Assembly (NCBI RefSeq): GCF_964340395.1
Contig: NC_135560.1
Coordinates: forward strand, 1,607,501-1,671,500
Direction of reading: 5' to 3'
Length of the DNA stretch: 64,000 nucleotides
DNA from: Glandiceps talaboti
Lineage: Eukaryota; Hemichordata; Enteropneusta; Spengelidae
Positions 9,520 through 24,094 of this stretch are shown one piece after another; the stretch's first letter is position 1; every line of letters begins with the position of its first letter. Below the pieces are notes generated by a model, which did no database searches, had not been told where the DNA came from, and was given only the letters and a program-made list of their open reading frames with translations. Position numbers and translations under genes: made by a program.

Positions 9520-10630
9520 GGCACCCACTGTCAAAATCCCTCCTTCAGAGGACTAATAAGATCATGTGAGGAAGTCACGGGGGACGAATTTAAGTATAAC
9601 ATTGTATGTGCATATCATGATTACATGCAAATTGTCTAAAAATATACTAGACAATCCCATCTTTTTTTTTGCAGTAGTATACATGTACCTGAGTGTTTGT
9701 TTGGTTGGTGACATACATGTATTTGGTGTGTTATTAGACATCTGATTTCAGTAAATGAAATGTCTATTATCTGATGTCATGTAGAAGTTACATTATGTCT
9801 CTCATCATTCTCTCTACAGTCATACCTTGCCTATATAGTAAACCTTTCCTGATCATTACTGGGACAAGCCATTAGCCAAGCAAGTGGACTTGTTATCTAA
9901 GAGTACCAATATTTACACATGTGATGATGGGCTCTTACATAACACAAGTAAACAGCTGTAAAAGTGTAGTTCACAGGGTAAGATCATTTCTAAGGAGTGA
10001 GTCAATTGAGGCAAACCTTATCTCCGTCTTATATCAGTTGTTATCAATTTATTAGGCTATTATAAGTAACGCTACAAACAGCTTTAGAGATGCAAACAAC
10101 TTTTATGACACCCGTTTTCGCCAGGCAAGCATGCGGGTTTGTTGCACTTGGACCGCTAATGGTTTGTGACTGTCATGTGTAGCTTCATTTTTCACTGGGC
10201 AAAAGCAGTATGTTATCAGTGTTGCAGCCAGACTGTGTCTTTGCATCATTTGACACACATTTTTTGGACCTGACTAACTATTTTACAAGTGATGGGGCAT
10301 AGATGACCCACTCTAAATTTGGTTGTAACTATAAAAAAAATATATAATTGCACTGAAAATATTATTTTGATTGAGAATATTGACCAACTCTTAGTCTCCA
10401 GATGCAAGGCATGCCATACTTGAAAGTTTACTTCAAATCCGTGCTGTCCATGAACATTCACGTACTCTGGTCACATATGCTTATAACCACTGTCCTATTG
10501 GGAAGGATGAGATCTACACATTGTTGGCTATGTTGGCTCTCTATCAGCGGCCATGATTTGTCATTGAGTTTAATGAATATTCAGTAGTCTAACAGGCAAA
10601 GGTCATACATGTTACAACACATAAATTTGT
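9520..10630. other. Intron sequence, nothing recognised
   Basis: AT-rich with only short open frames and no conserved motif. Confidence 0.5.
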
Positions 10631-11400
10631 AATGGTACATAACATAGCGGTTGTATGCTGTCTGATTTATACACTATGATTAGCCAATGGTACGTAACAT
10701 AGCGGTTGCATGCTGTCTGATTTATACACTATGATTAGCCAATGGTACGTAATATAGCAGTTGTATGCTGTCTGATTCATACACTATGATTAGCCAATGG
10801 TACGTAACATAGCGGTTGTATGCTGTCTGATTTATACACTATGATTAGCCAATGGTACGTAACATAGAGGTTGCATGCTGTCTGATTTATACACTATGAT
10901 TAGCCAATGGTACGTAACATTGCGGTTGCATGCTGTCTGATTTATACACTATGATTAGCCAATGGTACGTAACATAGCGGTTGCATGCTGTCTGATTCAT
11001 ACACTATGATTAGCTATTGGTACGTAACATAGCGGTTGCATGCTGTCTGATTTATACACTATGATTAGCTAATGGTACGTAACATTGCGGTTGCATGCTG
11101 TCTGATTTATACACTATGATTAGCCAATGGTACGTAACAAAGCGGTTGCATGCTGTCTGATTCATACACTATGATTAGCCAATGGTACGTAACATAGCGA
11201 TTGCATGCTGTCTGATTCATACACTATGATTAGCCAATGGTACGTAACATAGCGGTTGCATGCTGTCTGATTTATACACTATGATTAGCCAATGGTACGT
11301 AACATAGAGGTTGCATGCTGTCTGATTTATACACTATGATTAGCCAATGGTACGTAACATAGCAGTTGTATGCTGTCTGATTCTCATACACTGTGATTAG
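10631..11400. repeat. 55-bp tandem repeat, 14 copies
   Basis: 770 bases equal 14 units of 55. Units share TTGCATGCTGTCTGATT and ACACTATGATTAGCCAATGG. Variants are point changes, and the last copy has a CTC insertion (TTCTCATACA). Confidence 0.95.
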
Positions 11401-11682
11401 TGAAAGCTTCAGCAAAGAGCTGTAATTTTTGATGATTTATGGATCCAAGCAAGATAATCAAGGAAAAGGAATAGTTTTTGGTGAATATCAAGGTTTTTTT
11501 AAGCTGTATGTTTGATAGATCGTTGAATACACAATACATACAGGTATGAAAACTGTTACATTATACATCATACGTATTACATGTGTTGATTTGTTAGAGC
11601 ACAGCTACAGTGAAGCTGGCTTAAATTACAACAAGGTTTTATGAGGTGATCAACTTCTCTGTCAACAAACAAAATTGTTTTA
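11401..11682. other. Unique spacer between two minisatellites
   Basis: AT-rich sequence with no open frame of note. Confidence 0.5.
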
Positions 11683-14600
11683 AACTTGTAACCACATCAG
11701 TATATATGCAAGTGTATACAGCTGAGGATGAATAACTTGTAACCAGATCAGTAAATATGCGAATGTATACAGCTGAGGATGAATAACTTGTATCCACATC
11801 AGTATATATGTAAGTATATACAACTCAGGATGATCAACTTGTAACCACATCAGTAAATATGCAAGTGTATACAGCTGAGGATGAATAACTTGTAACCACA
11901 TCAGTATATATGCAAGTGTATACAGCTGAGGATGAATAACTTGTAACCACATCAGTAAATATGCAAGTGTATACAGCTGAGGATGAATAACTTGTAACCA
12001 GATCAGTAAATATGCAAATGTATACAGCTGAGGATGAATAACTTGTAACCACATAAGTATATATGTAAGTGTATACAGCTGAGGATGAATAACTTGTAAC
12101 CACATAAGTATATATGTAAGTGTATACAGCTGAGGATGAATAACTTGTAACCACATCAGTATATATATAAGTGTATACAGATGAGGATGAATAACTTGTA
12201 ACCACATCAGTATATATGTAAGTGTATACAGCTGAGGATGAATAACTTGTAACCACATCAGTATATATGTAAGTGTATACAGCTGAGGATGAATAACTTG
12301 TAACCACATCAGTATATATGTAAGTGTATATAGCTGAGGATGAATAACTTGTAACCACATAAGTATATATGTAAGTGTATACAGCTGAGGATGAATAACT
12401 TGTAACCACATCAGTATATATGTAAGTGTATACAGCTGAGGATGAATAACTTGTAACCACATCAGTATATATGTAAGTGTATATAGCTGAGGATGAATAA
12501 CTTGTAACCACATAAGTATATATGCAAATGTATACAGCTGAGGATGAATAACTTGTAACCACATCAGTATATATGCAAGTGTATACAGCTCAGGATGATC
12601 AACTTGTAACCACATCAGTATATATGCAAGTGTATACAGCTGAGGATGAATAACTTGTAACCAGATCAGTAAATATGCAAATGTATACAGCTGAGGATGA
12701 ATAACTTGTAACCACATAAGTATATATGTAAGTGTATACAGCTGAGGATGAATAACTTGTAACCACATAAGTATATATGTAAGTGTATACAGCTGAGGAT
12801 GAATAACTTGTAACCACATCAGTATATATGTAAGTGTATACAGCTGAGGATGAATAACTTGTAACCACATCAGTATATATGTAAGTGTATATAGCTGAGG
12901 ATGAATAACTTGTAACCACATAAGTATATATGCAAATGTATACAGCTGAGGATGAATAACTTGTAACCACATAAGTATATATGTAAGTGTATATAGCTGA
13001 GGATGAATAACTTGTAACCACATAAGTATATATGCAAATGTATACAGCTGAGGATGAATAACTTGTAACCACATAAGTATATATGCAAATGTATACAGCT
13101 GAGGATGAATAACTTGTAACCACATAAGTATATATGTAAGTGTATACAGCTGAGGATGAATAACTTGTAACCTCATAAGTATATATGTAAGTGTATACAG
13201 CTGAGGATGAATAACTTGTAACCACATAAGTATATATGTAAGTGTATATAGCTCAGGATGAATAACTTGTAACCACATCAGTATATATGTAAGTGTATAC
13301 AGCTCAGGATGAATAACTTGTAACCACATCAGTATATATGTAAGTGTATACAGCTGAGGATGAATAACTTGTAACCACATAAGTATATATGTAAGTGTAT
13401 ATAGCTCAGGATGAAGAACTTGTAACCACATAAGTATATATGTAAGTGTATACAGCTCAGGATGAATAACTTGTAACCACATCAGTATATATGTAAGTGT
13501 ATACAGCTGAGGATGAATAACTTGTAACCACATCAGTATATATGTAAGTGTATATAGCTCAGGATGAATAACTTGTAACCACATCAGTATATATGCAAGT
13601 GTATACAGCTGAGGATGAATAACTTGTAACCACATCAGTATATATGTAAGTGTATATAGCTGAGAATGAATAACTTGTAACCACATCAGTATATATGTAA
13701 GTGTATATAGCTGAGGATGAATAACTTGTAACCACATCAGTAAATATGCAAGTGTATATAGCTGAGGATGAATAACTTGTAACCACATCAGTATATATGT
13801 AAGTGTATACAGCTGAGGATGAATAACTTGTAACCACATCAGTATATATGTAAGTGTATATAGCTGAGGATGAATAACTTGTAACCACATCAGTATATAT
13901 GTAAGTGTATATAGCTGAGGATGAATAACTTGTAACCACATAAGTATATATGCAAATGTATACAGCTGAGGATGAATAACTTGTAACCACATAAGTATAT
14001 ATGTAAGTGTATACAGCTGAGGATGAATAACTTGTAACCACATAAGTATATATGTAAGTGTATATAGCTGAGGATGAATAACTTGTAACCACATCAGTAT
14101 ATATGTAAGTGTATATAGCTGAGGATGAATAACTTGTAACCACATCAGTATATATGTAAGTGTATATAGCTGAGGATGAATAACTTGTAACCACATAAGT
14201 ATATATGTAAGTGTATACAGCTGAGGATGAATAACTTGTAACCACATCAGTATATATGTAAGTGTATACAGCTCAGGATGAATAACTTGTAACCACATCA
14301 GTATATATGTAAGTGTATATAGCTCAGGATGAATAACTTGTAACCACATCAGTATATATGTAAGTGTATATAGCTGAGGATGAATAACTTGTAACCACAT
14401 AAGTATATATGTAAGTGTATACAGCTGAGGATGAATAACTTGTAACCACATCAGTATATATGTAAGTGTATACAGCTCAGGATGAATAACTTGTAACCAC
14501 ATCAGTATATATGTAAGTGTATATAGCTGAGGATGAATAACTTGTAACCACATCAGTATATATGTAAGTGTATATAGCTGAGAATGAATAACTTGTAACC

Positions 14601-17600
14601 ACATCAGTATATATGTAAGTGTATACAGCTCAGGATGAATAACTTGTAACCACATCAGTATATATGTAAGTGTATATAGCTGAGGATGAATAACTTGTAA
14701 CCACATCAGTATATATGTAAGTGTATATAGCTGAGGATGAATAACTTGTAACCACATCAGTATATATGTAAGTGTATATAGCTCAGGATGAATAACTTGT
14801 AACCACATCAGTAAATATGTAAGTGTATATAGCTCAGGATGAAGAACTTGTAACCACATCAGTATATATGTAAGTGTATATAGCTCAGGATGAATAACTT
14901 GTAACCACATCAGTATATATGTAAGTGTATACAGCTCAGGATGAATAACTTGTAACCACATCAGTATATATGTAAGTGTATACAGCTGAGGATGAATAAC
15001 TTGTAACCACATCAGTATATATGTAAGTGTATACAGCTGAGGATGAATAACTTGTAACCACATCAGTATATATGTAAGTGTATATAGCTGAGGATGAATA
15101 ACTTGTAACCACATCAGTATATATGTAAGTGTATATAGCTGAGGATGAATAACTTGTAACCACATAAGTATATATGTAAGTGTATACAGCTGAGGATGAA
15201 TAACTTGTAACCACATCAGTATATATGTAAGTGTATACAGCTGAGGATGAATAACTTGTAACCACATCAGTATATATGTAAGTGTATATAGCTGAGTATG
15301 AATAACTTGTAACCACATCAGTATATGTAAGTGTATATAGCTGAGGATGAATAACTTGTAACCACATCAGTAAATATGTAAGTGTATATAGCTGAGGATG
15401 AATAACTTGTAACCACATCAGTATATAAGTAAGTGTATATAGCCGAGGATGAATAACTTGTAACCACATCAGTATATATGTAAGTGTATATAGCTGAGGA
15501 TGAATAACTTGTAACCACATCAGTAAATATGCAAGTGTATATAGCTGAGGATGAATAACTTGTAACCACATCAGTATATATGTAAGTGTATACAGCTGAG
15601 GATGAATAACTTGTAACCACATCAGTATATATGTAAGTGTATATAGCTGAGGATGAATAACTTGTAACCACATCAGTATATATGTAAGTGTATATAGCTG
15701 AGGATGAATAACTTGTAACCACATAAGTATATATGCAAATGTATACAGCTGAGGATGAATAACTTGTAACCACATAAGTATATATGTAAGTGTATACAGC
15801 TGAGGATGAATAACTTGTAACCACATAAGTATATATGTAAGTGTATACAGCTGAGGATGAATAACTTGTAACCACATCAGTATATATGTAAGTGTATACA
15901 GCTGAGGATGAATAACTTGTAACCACATAAGTATATATGTAAGTGTATACAGCTGAGGATGAATAACTTGTAACCACATCAGTATATATATAAGTGTATA
16001 CAGCTGAGGATGAATAACTTGTAACCACATAAGTATATATGTAAGTGTATATAGCTCAGGATGAATAACTTGTAACCACATCAGTATATATGTAAGTGTA
16101 TATAGCTCAGGATGAAGAACTTGTAACCACATAAGTATATATGTAAGTGTATACAGCTCAGGATGAATAACTTGTAACCACATCAGTATATATGTAAGTG
16201 TATATAGCTCAGGATGAATAACTTGTAACCACATCAGTATATATGCAAGTGTATACAGCTGAGGATGAATAACTTGTAACCACATCAGTAAATATGTAAG
16301 TGTATATAGCTGAGGATGAATAACTTGTAACCACATCAGTATATAAGTAAGTGTATATAGCCGAGGATGAATAACTTGTAACCACATCAGTATATATGTA
16401 AGTGTATATAGCTGAGGATGAATAACTTGTAACCACATCAGTAAATATGTAAGTGTATATAGCTGAGGATGAATAACTTGTAACCACATCAGTATATATG
16501 TAAGTGTATATAGCTGAGAATGAATAACTTGTAACCACATCAGTATATATGTAAGTGTATATAGCTGAGGATGAATAACTTGTAACCACATAAGTATATA
16601 TGTAAGTGTATACAGCTGAGGATGAATAACTTGTAACCACATCAGTAAATATGTAAGTGTATATAGCTGAGGATGAATAACTTGTAACCACATCAGTATA
16701 TATGTAAGTGTATATAGCTGAGGATGAATAACTTGTAACCACATCAGTATATATGTAAGTGTATATAGCTGAGGATGAATAACTTGTAACCACATCAGTA
16801 AATATGTAAGTGTATATAGCTGAGGATGAATAACTTGTAACCACATCAGTATATATGTAAGTGTATATAGCCGAGGATGAATAACTTGTAACCACATAAG
16901 TATATATGTAAGTGTATATAGCTCAGGATGAAGAACTTGTAACCACATCAGTATATATGTAAGTGTATACAGCTCAGGATGAATAACTTGTAACCACATC
17001 AGTATATATGTAAGTGTATATAGCTCAGGATGAATAACTTGTAACCACATCAGTATATATGCAAGTGTATACAGCTGAGGATGAATAACTTGTAACCACA
17101 TCAGTAAATATGTAAGTGTATATAGCTGAGGATGAATAACTTGTAACCACATCAGTATATGTGTAAGTGTATATAGCTGAGGATGAATAACTTGTAACCA
17201 CATAAGTATATATGTAAGTGTATACAGCTGAGGATGAATAACTTGTAACCACATCAGTATATATGTAAGTGTATACAGCTGAGGATGAATAACTTGTAAC
17301 CACATCAGTATATATGTAAGTGTATATAGCTGAGGATGAATAACTTGTAACCACATCAGTATATATGTAAGTGTATATAGCTGAGGATGAATAACTTGTA
17401 ACCACATCAGTAAATATGTAAGTGTATATAGCTGAGGATGAATAACTTGTAACCACATCAGTATATAAGTAAGTGTATATAGCCGAGGATGAATAACTTG
17501 TAACCACATCAGTATATATGTAAGTGTATATAGCTGAGGATGAATAACTTGTAACCACATCAGTAAATATGCAAGTGTATATAGCTGAGGATGAATAACT

Positions 17601-19692
17601 TGTAACCACATCAGTATATATGTAAGTGTATACAGCTGAGGATGAATAACTTGTAACCACATCAGTATATATGTAAGTGTATATAGCTGAGGATGAATAA
17701 CTTGTAACCACATCAGTATATATGTAAGTGTATATAGCTGAGGATGAATAACTTGTAACCACATAAGTATATATGCAAATGTATACAGCTGAGGATGAAT
17801 AACTTGTAACCACATAAGTATATATGTAAGTGTATACAGCTGAGGATGAATAACTTGTAACCACATAAGTATATATGTAAGTGTATACAGCTGAGGATGA
17901 ATAACTTGTAACCACATAAGTATATATGTAAGTGTATATAGCTCAGGATGAATAACTTGTAACCACATCAGTATATATGTAAGTGTATACAGCTCAGGAT
18001 GAATAACTTGTAACCACATAAGTATATATGTAAGTGTATATAGCTGAGGATGAATAACTTGTAACCACATCAGTATATATGCAAGTGTATACAGCTGAGG
18101 ATGAATAACTTGTAACCACATCAGTAAATATGTAAGTGTATATAGCTGAGGATGAATAACTTGTAACCACATCAGTATATATGTAAGTGTATATAGCTGA
18201 GGATGAATAACTTGTAACCACATCAGTATATAAGTAAGTGTATATAGCCGAGGATGAATAACTTGTAACCACATCAGTATATATGTAAGTGTATATAGCT
18301 GAGGATGAATAACTTGTAACCACATCAGTAAATATGTAAGTGTATATAGCTGAGGATGAATAACTTGTAACCACATCAGTATATATGTAAGTGTATATAG
18401 CTGAGAATGAATAACTTGTAACCACATCAGTATATATGTAAGTGTATATAGCTGAGGATGAATAACTTGTAACCACATCAGTAAATATGTAAGTGTATAT
18501 AGCTGAGGATGAATAACTTGTAACCACATCAGTATATATGTAAGTGTATATAGCTGAGGATGAATAACTTGTAACCACATCAGTATATATGTAAGTGTAT
18601 ATAGCTGAGGATGAATAACTTGTAACCACATCAGTATATATGTAAGTGTATATAGCTGAGGATGAATAACTTGTAACCACATCAGTATATATGTAAGTGT
18701 ATATAGCCGAGGATGAATAACTTGTAACCACATAAGTATATATGTAAGTGTATATAGCTCAGGATGAAGAACTTGTAACCACATCAGTATATATGTAAGT
18801 GTATACAGCTCAGGATGAATAACTTGTAACCACATCAGTATATATGTAAGTGTATATAGCTCAGGATGAATAACTTGTAACCACATCAGTAAATATGTAA
18901 GTGTATATAGCTGAGGATGAATAACTTGTAACCACATCAGTATATGTGTAAGTGTATATAGCTGAGGATGAATAACTTGTAACCACATCAGTAAATATGC
19001 AAGTGTATATAGCTGAGGATGAATAACTTGTAACCACATCAGTATATATGTAAGTGTATACAGCTGAGGATGAATAACTTGTAACCACATCAGTATATAT
19101 GTAAGTGTATATAGCTGAGGATGAATAACTTGTAACCACATCAGTATATATGTAAGTGTATATAGCTGAGGATGAATAACTTGTAACCACATAAGTATAT
19201 ATGTAAGTGTATACAGCTGAGGATGAATAACTTGTAACCACATAAGTATATATGTAAGTGTATACAGCTGAGGATGAATAACTTGTAACCACATCAGTAT
19301 ATATGTAAGTGTATATAGCTGAGGATGAATAACTTGTAACCACATCAGTATATATGTAAGTGTATATAGCTGAGGATGAATAACTTGTAACCACATCAGT
19401 AAATATGTAAGTGTATATAGCTGAGGATGAATAACTTGTAACCACATCAGTATATATGTAAGTGTATATAGCTGAGGATGAATAACTTGTAACCACATCA
19501 GTATATATGTAAGTGTATATAGCTGAGGATGAATAACTTGTAACCACATCAGTATATATGTAAGTGTATATAGCTGAGGATGAATAACTTGTAACCACAT
19601 CAGTATATATGTAAGTGTATACAGCTCAGGATGAATAACTTGTAACCACATCAGTATATATGTAAGTGTATACAGCTGAGGATGAATAACTT
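11683..19692. repeat. 51-bp minisatellite, about 157 copies
   Basis: About 8,010 bases of units carrying ATGAATAACTTGTAACCAC then TATATATGTAAGTGTATA. Because 51 is 17 codons, the minus strand is open in more than one frame for thousands of bases (MWLQVIHPQLYTLTYIL and TDVVTSYSSSAVYTYIY repeats), and frames switch at a 49-base unit near 15320. Copies differ at a few fixed sites (CATCAG/CATAAG, ATATAT/AAATAT, GTAAG/GCAAG, TACAG/TATAG, CTGAGG/CTCAGG), forming higher-order blocks. There is no signal peptide, no unique flanking frame and no exon evidence, so it is intronic satellite and not a gene. Confidence 0.97.
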
Positions 19693-20205
19693 CTCATTTC
19701 AAAAGTCATGATTGGATTCTATGAAGAATGATTCATGAAGCAATTCCCTGCATTGGACGAGGCTAACAACTGTAGCGGAGGGCGTACATGAGTTAACTAA
19801 TTGCTTTGTGAGTTGTACATGCATATACATATAAAGGTTACAGGTCAATACAGGTCAAGTCTTCTAGCAACAGAAACTTGGATGAAATGTTACAAAATTA
19901 CTAATATTACCAACAAAATGACTAAAACCTACATTGGTCGATAGTAAAATTATATTATTCAATTTGGAGTTCGTTTACAGCGATGTTGATCTTTCCACAT
20001 CGCTACTTGTATTCAAATTAGAATGAAAACAATATTCAGCAGAGATCAAACATTCATAGACGTTGTATACCAGTGATAAGAGGCAATTCTGGTGATAAAT
20101 CGAAATTATATAAAAAAGACTTACTGAAATAGAATATTTATACTAAAAATATGGCGGCCATAACATTGAATGTCATTTGACATGTGGATATATGTCAAAG
20201 GTTAC
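19693..20205. other. Unique spacer with a single divergent 57-mer-like piece
   Basis: Near 19729 the bases GATTCATGAAGCAATTCC match the core of the 57-bp unit that starts 480 bases later. Otherwise unremarkable. Confidence 0.5.
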
Positions 20206-22444
20206 TGCTTGCGACTCAATGAGGTAGTTACACGAGGCAATTCATGAAGCAATTCAATAAGAACCTTGTGACTCAATGAGGTGGTTACACAGGGCAATTC
20301 ATGAAGCAATTCAAAAAGAACCTTCAGTTGTGACTCGATGAAGTGGTTACACGGAGCAATTCATGAAGCAACTGAAGAAGAACCTTGCGACTCGATGAGG
20401 TGGTTACACAGGGCAATTCATGAAGCAATTCAATAAGAACCTTGTGACTCGATGAAGTGGTTACACGGGGCAATTCATGAAGCAACTCAATAAGAACCTT
20501 GCGACTTGATGAAGTGGTTACATGGGGCAATTCATGAAGCAACTCAAGAAGAACCTTGCGACTTGATGAGGTGTTACACAGGGCAATTCATGAAGCAACT
20601 CAAGAGGAACTTTGCGACTTGATGAGGTGGTTACAAGGGGCAATTCATGAAGCAACTCAATAAGAACCTTGCGACTTGATGAAGTGGTTACACGGGGCAA
20701 TTCATGAAGCAACTGAAGAAGAACCTTGCGACTCGATGAGGTGGTTACACGGGGCAATTCATGAAGCAACTGAAGAAGAACCTTGCGACTCGATGAAGTG
20801 GTTACACGGGGCAATTCATGAAGCAACTGAAGAAGAACCTTGCGACTCGATGAGGTGGTTACACGGGGCAATTCATGAAGCAACTGAAGAAGAACCTTGC
20901 AACTTGATGAAGTGGTTACACGGGGCAATTCATGAAGCAACTCAAGAAGAACCTTGCGACTCGATGAGGTGGTTACACGGGGCAATTCATGAAGCAACTG
21001 AAGAAGAACCTTGCGACTTGATGAAGTGGTTACACAGGGCAATTCATGAAGCAACTGAAGAAGAACCTTGCGACTTGATGAGGTGGTTACACAGGGCAAT
21101 TCATGAAGCAACTGAAGAAGAACCTTGCGACTTGATGAGGTGGTTACACAGGGCAATTCATGAAGCAACTGAAGAAGAACCTTGCGACTTGATGAAGTGG
21201 TTACACAGGGCAATTCATGAAGCAACTGAAGAAGAACCTTGCGACTTGATGAGGTGGTTACACAGGGCAATTCATGAAGCAACTGAAGAAGAACCTTGCG
21301 ACTCGATGAGGTGGTTACACGGGGCAATTCATGAAGCAACTGAAGAAGAACCTTGCGACTTGATGAAGTGGTTACACAGGGCAATTCATGAAGCAACTGA
21401 AGAAGAACCTTGCAACTTGATGAAGTGGTTACACGGAGCAATTCATGAAGCAACTGAAGAAGAACCTTGCGACTTGATGAGGTGGTTACACGGAGCAATT
21501 CATGAAGCAACTAAAGAAGAACCTTGCGACTTGATGAAGTGGTTACACGGGGCAATTCATGAAGCAACTGAAGAAGAACCTTGCGACTTGATGAAGTGGT
21601 TACACAGGGCAATTCATGAAGCAACTCAAGAAGAACCTTGCGACTTGATGAAGTGGTTACACAGGGCAATTCATGAAGCAACTCAAGAAGAACCTTGCGA
21701 CTTGATGAAGTGGTTACACAGGGCAATTCATGAAGCAACTCAAGAAGAACCTTGCGACTTGATGAAGTGGTTACACAGGGCAATTCATGAAGCAACTGAA
21801 GAAGAACCTTGCGACTTGATGAGGTGGTTACATGGGGCAATTCATGAAGCAACTCAAGAAGAACCTTGCGACTCGATGAAGTGGTTACATGGGGCAATTC
21901 ATGAAGCAACTCAATAAGAACCTTGCGACTTGATGAGGTGGTTACACAGGGCAATTCATGAAGCAACTGAAGAAGAACCTTGCGACTTGATGAGGTGGTT
22001 ACACGGAGCAATTCATGAAGCAACTGAAGAAGAACCTTGCGACTTGATGAAGTGGTTACACAGGGCAATTCATGAAGCAACTGAAGAAGAACCTTGCGAC
22101 TTGATGAAGTGGTTACACAGGGCAATTCATGAAGCAACTGAAGAAGAACCTTGCGACTCGATGAAGTGGTTACACAGGGCAATTCATGAAGCAACTCAAT
22201 AAGAACCTTGTGACTTGATGAAGTGGTTACACGGGGCAATTCATGAAGCAACTCAAGAAGAACCTTGCAACTTGATGAAGTGGTTACACAGGGCAATTCA
22301 TGAAGCAACTGAAGAAGAACCTTGCGACTTGATGAGGTGGTTACACAGGGCAATTCATGAAGCAACTCAAGAAGAACCTTGCGACTTGATGAAGTGGTTA
22401 CACAGGGCAATTCATGAAGCAACTCAAGAAGAACCTTGCGACAA
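20206..22444. repeat. 57-bp minisatellite, about 39 copies
   Basis: Units carry GGCAATTCATGAAGCAACT and AAGAACCTTGCGACT. The unit is 19 codons, so both strands are open: MKWLHGAIHEATEEEPCDL on plus and an LLHELPCVTTSSSRKVLLQ repeat on minus. Early copies (20222-20680) are more varied and include one 56-base unit near 20573, while later copies are nearly uniform, which fits recent expansion from the right part. No start, unique domain or exon supports a protein. Confidence 0.96.
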
Positions 22445-22603
22445 GTTGCAGATACTCTGACATGTCAGATTCCTTGTGACACACCTAGGTACGTCGAAAG
22501 GCCCTGCTATTATGTACGTACTTGAGGCAATTTTATCACAGGTGACGAATTGCTTGGTGCATTGCTCATCGAGTTGCCTCCCGTAACTGGGCCTTAAGAA
22601 ACA

Positions 22604-23120
22604 CCTCTTTGTGATATACAGAATTGTTTGGCTGTTGCTATGGATGTGGTTGCTAGGGATATTTGCATACATTTTTGAATGTTTAATAAACTTACCTACC
22701 ACATGTTATTTTAGCAAAATATACTGGCATATAGTTGTTGCTAAGGGCATGGTCATGGTTGCTAGGGCCAAATGTATCAAAATGTTTCGAACAAAATATG
22801 CAGAATATCACTCCTACAAACATCTCGCCAAATTTTAATCTCACTGACCACATACTTTTTGAGATATAAGGTTTTGACCAAAATTCACATTTTACACCTA
22901 ATTTGCATATCATGGATGAGCATTATATGCTTAATATTTCTTCATCTATAAACCCCATTAAATCTCAGCCCACTCTGCTCAGTAGTTTTGGAATTAAAGA
23001 TTTTTGACCAAAAAGACACATTTTTAGCCCTAATTTGCACATTACTGATGGAATCATCATGTCATGAACAAATCTTACTTTACACATCCCTAAGAACTTT
23101 CCCATCAAATTTCAGACCAA
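22604..23120. repeat. Dispersed AT-rich repeat, family A copy 1
   Basis: Contains GTTTGGCTGTTGCTATGG, ATATTTGCATACAT, TTGACCAAAAAGACACATTT and CATCATGTCATGAAC, in the same order as copies at 42100-42510, 60150-60960 and 61915-62600. Confidence 0.75.
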
Positions 23121-23331
23121 CTGTTATTATCCGTAACTATAAATATCTGGAGGAGACAGGAAACTGTTATTATTTGTAGCTATAAATTTAATGTCAAGAT
23201 CATGTTTAACCTGCTTTTAGAGATGGATATCAAACCAATCTTTCAAAAACATTTCATAAACAATCCTTTTTGGTTTATTTAAACCAACAACTGTAAGGAA
23301 AGTAGGGTAATGATTGAAAATGTTAGCTTAC

Positions 23332-23484
23332 CCTGGAACTGTATAAGGTATTGGCTGGAGAAAGATATATGCTACTAGTAGTTCTACAGCTTCATCTTGT
23401 AAATGGCCCAGTAATAACTGTGATGACACCCAACGTTTAGCCAATCGCACTGTAATACCAAAGGTACTAAATTCCTGTTGGATT
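23332..23484 (-). CDS. NOL6: NOL6 exon
   Basis: The 153-base exon follows TTTGTTTCAG and ends before GTAAGC, phase 2 on both sides. It reads IQQEFSTFGITVRLAKRWVS, then SQLLLGHLQDEAVELLVAYI and FLQPIPYTVPG. The TVRLAKRW motif and the AYxFLxPxPYT segment are diagnostic for NOL6. Confidence 0.95.
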
Positions 23485-23629
23485 CTGAAACAAAAGATGT
23501 AACAATAAGATATTTACCAAATTGATGTGAGAAATACTCTCACAGTGTTAAGATTTATGAGAATGACTCTTTGTTCATGAATAATAAGTTTTCATAGTAG
23601 ACACAGGTTCCTTCAATTAAAGTAAAAGG

Positions 23630-23960
23630 ATGACCGATTTGTTGATAGGGTTGCAAGAGATATTTTACATGGATTTGCTTAAATTAAAAAGTCTTCATAG
23701 AAGGCATAGATTCCCTCAAATGTGGCTGAATGGAGACATAATTTAAAAGAAATTGGTGGCAACAACTAAACACTAAAGTGTCTGTGATTATGCAGGGAAT
23801 TATTGAATTGTACAGTGACTGAACCTGACAATCCAGGTCTATGTCAAAGGTCAATGTAGTTTACACCTGACAATAGGGGTAGACATTTTAATGTAATTAA
23901 ATATTGATTTTTAACTACAAATATGGTCATCATTCAGTCAAATTTATATCAAAAAACATT
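23630..23960. repeat. Dispersed repeat, family C copy 2
   Basis: Shares GACATAATTTAAAAGAAATT, GGTGGCAACAA and TCAAAGGTCAATG with 61338-61545, and TATTGATTTTTAACTACAAA with 9307-9340. It lies about 150 bases upstream of a NOL6 acceptor. Confidence 0.6.
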
Positions 23961-24094
23961 TTATGTCGCAAATGTGAAGCAAAACGATATCCTCGGACAA
24001 GTGAAAGATTGGAGAACAAAGGAAAGATGGCAGAAGGCCAAGGTGACATACCAAGAACAATCATAGAGAGTCGACTTGTAACCCTTTGTGAAAA

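Noticed and set aside
8723-9569. Thr-His and Cys-Val repeat frames
   Set aside because: Translations of CA/GT microsatellites.
11680-19651. Open frames of 1,212 and 1,571 codons on the minus strand
   Set aside because: Pure 17-residue repeats produced by a 51-bp satellite. Other frames of the same strand are also open, there is no unique domain or signal, and the array lies inside a NOL6 intron.
20676-22422. Open frames of 413 (plus) and over 300 (minus) codons in the 57-bp array
   Set aside because: Both strands are open because the unit is 19 codons without stops. There is no supporting exon or start context.
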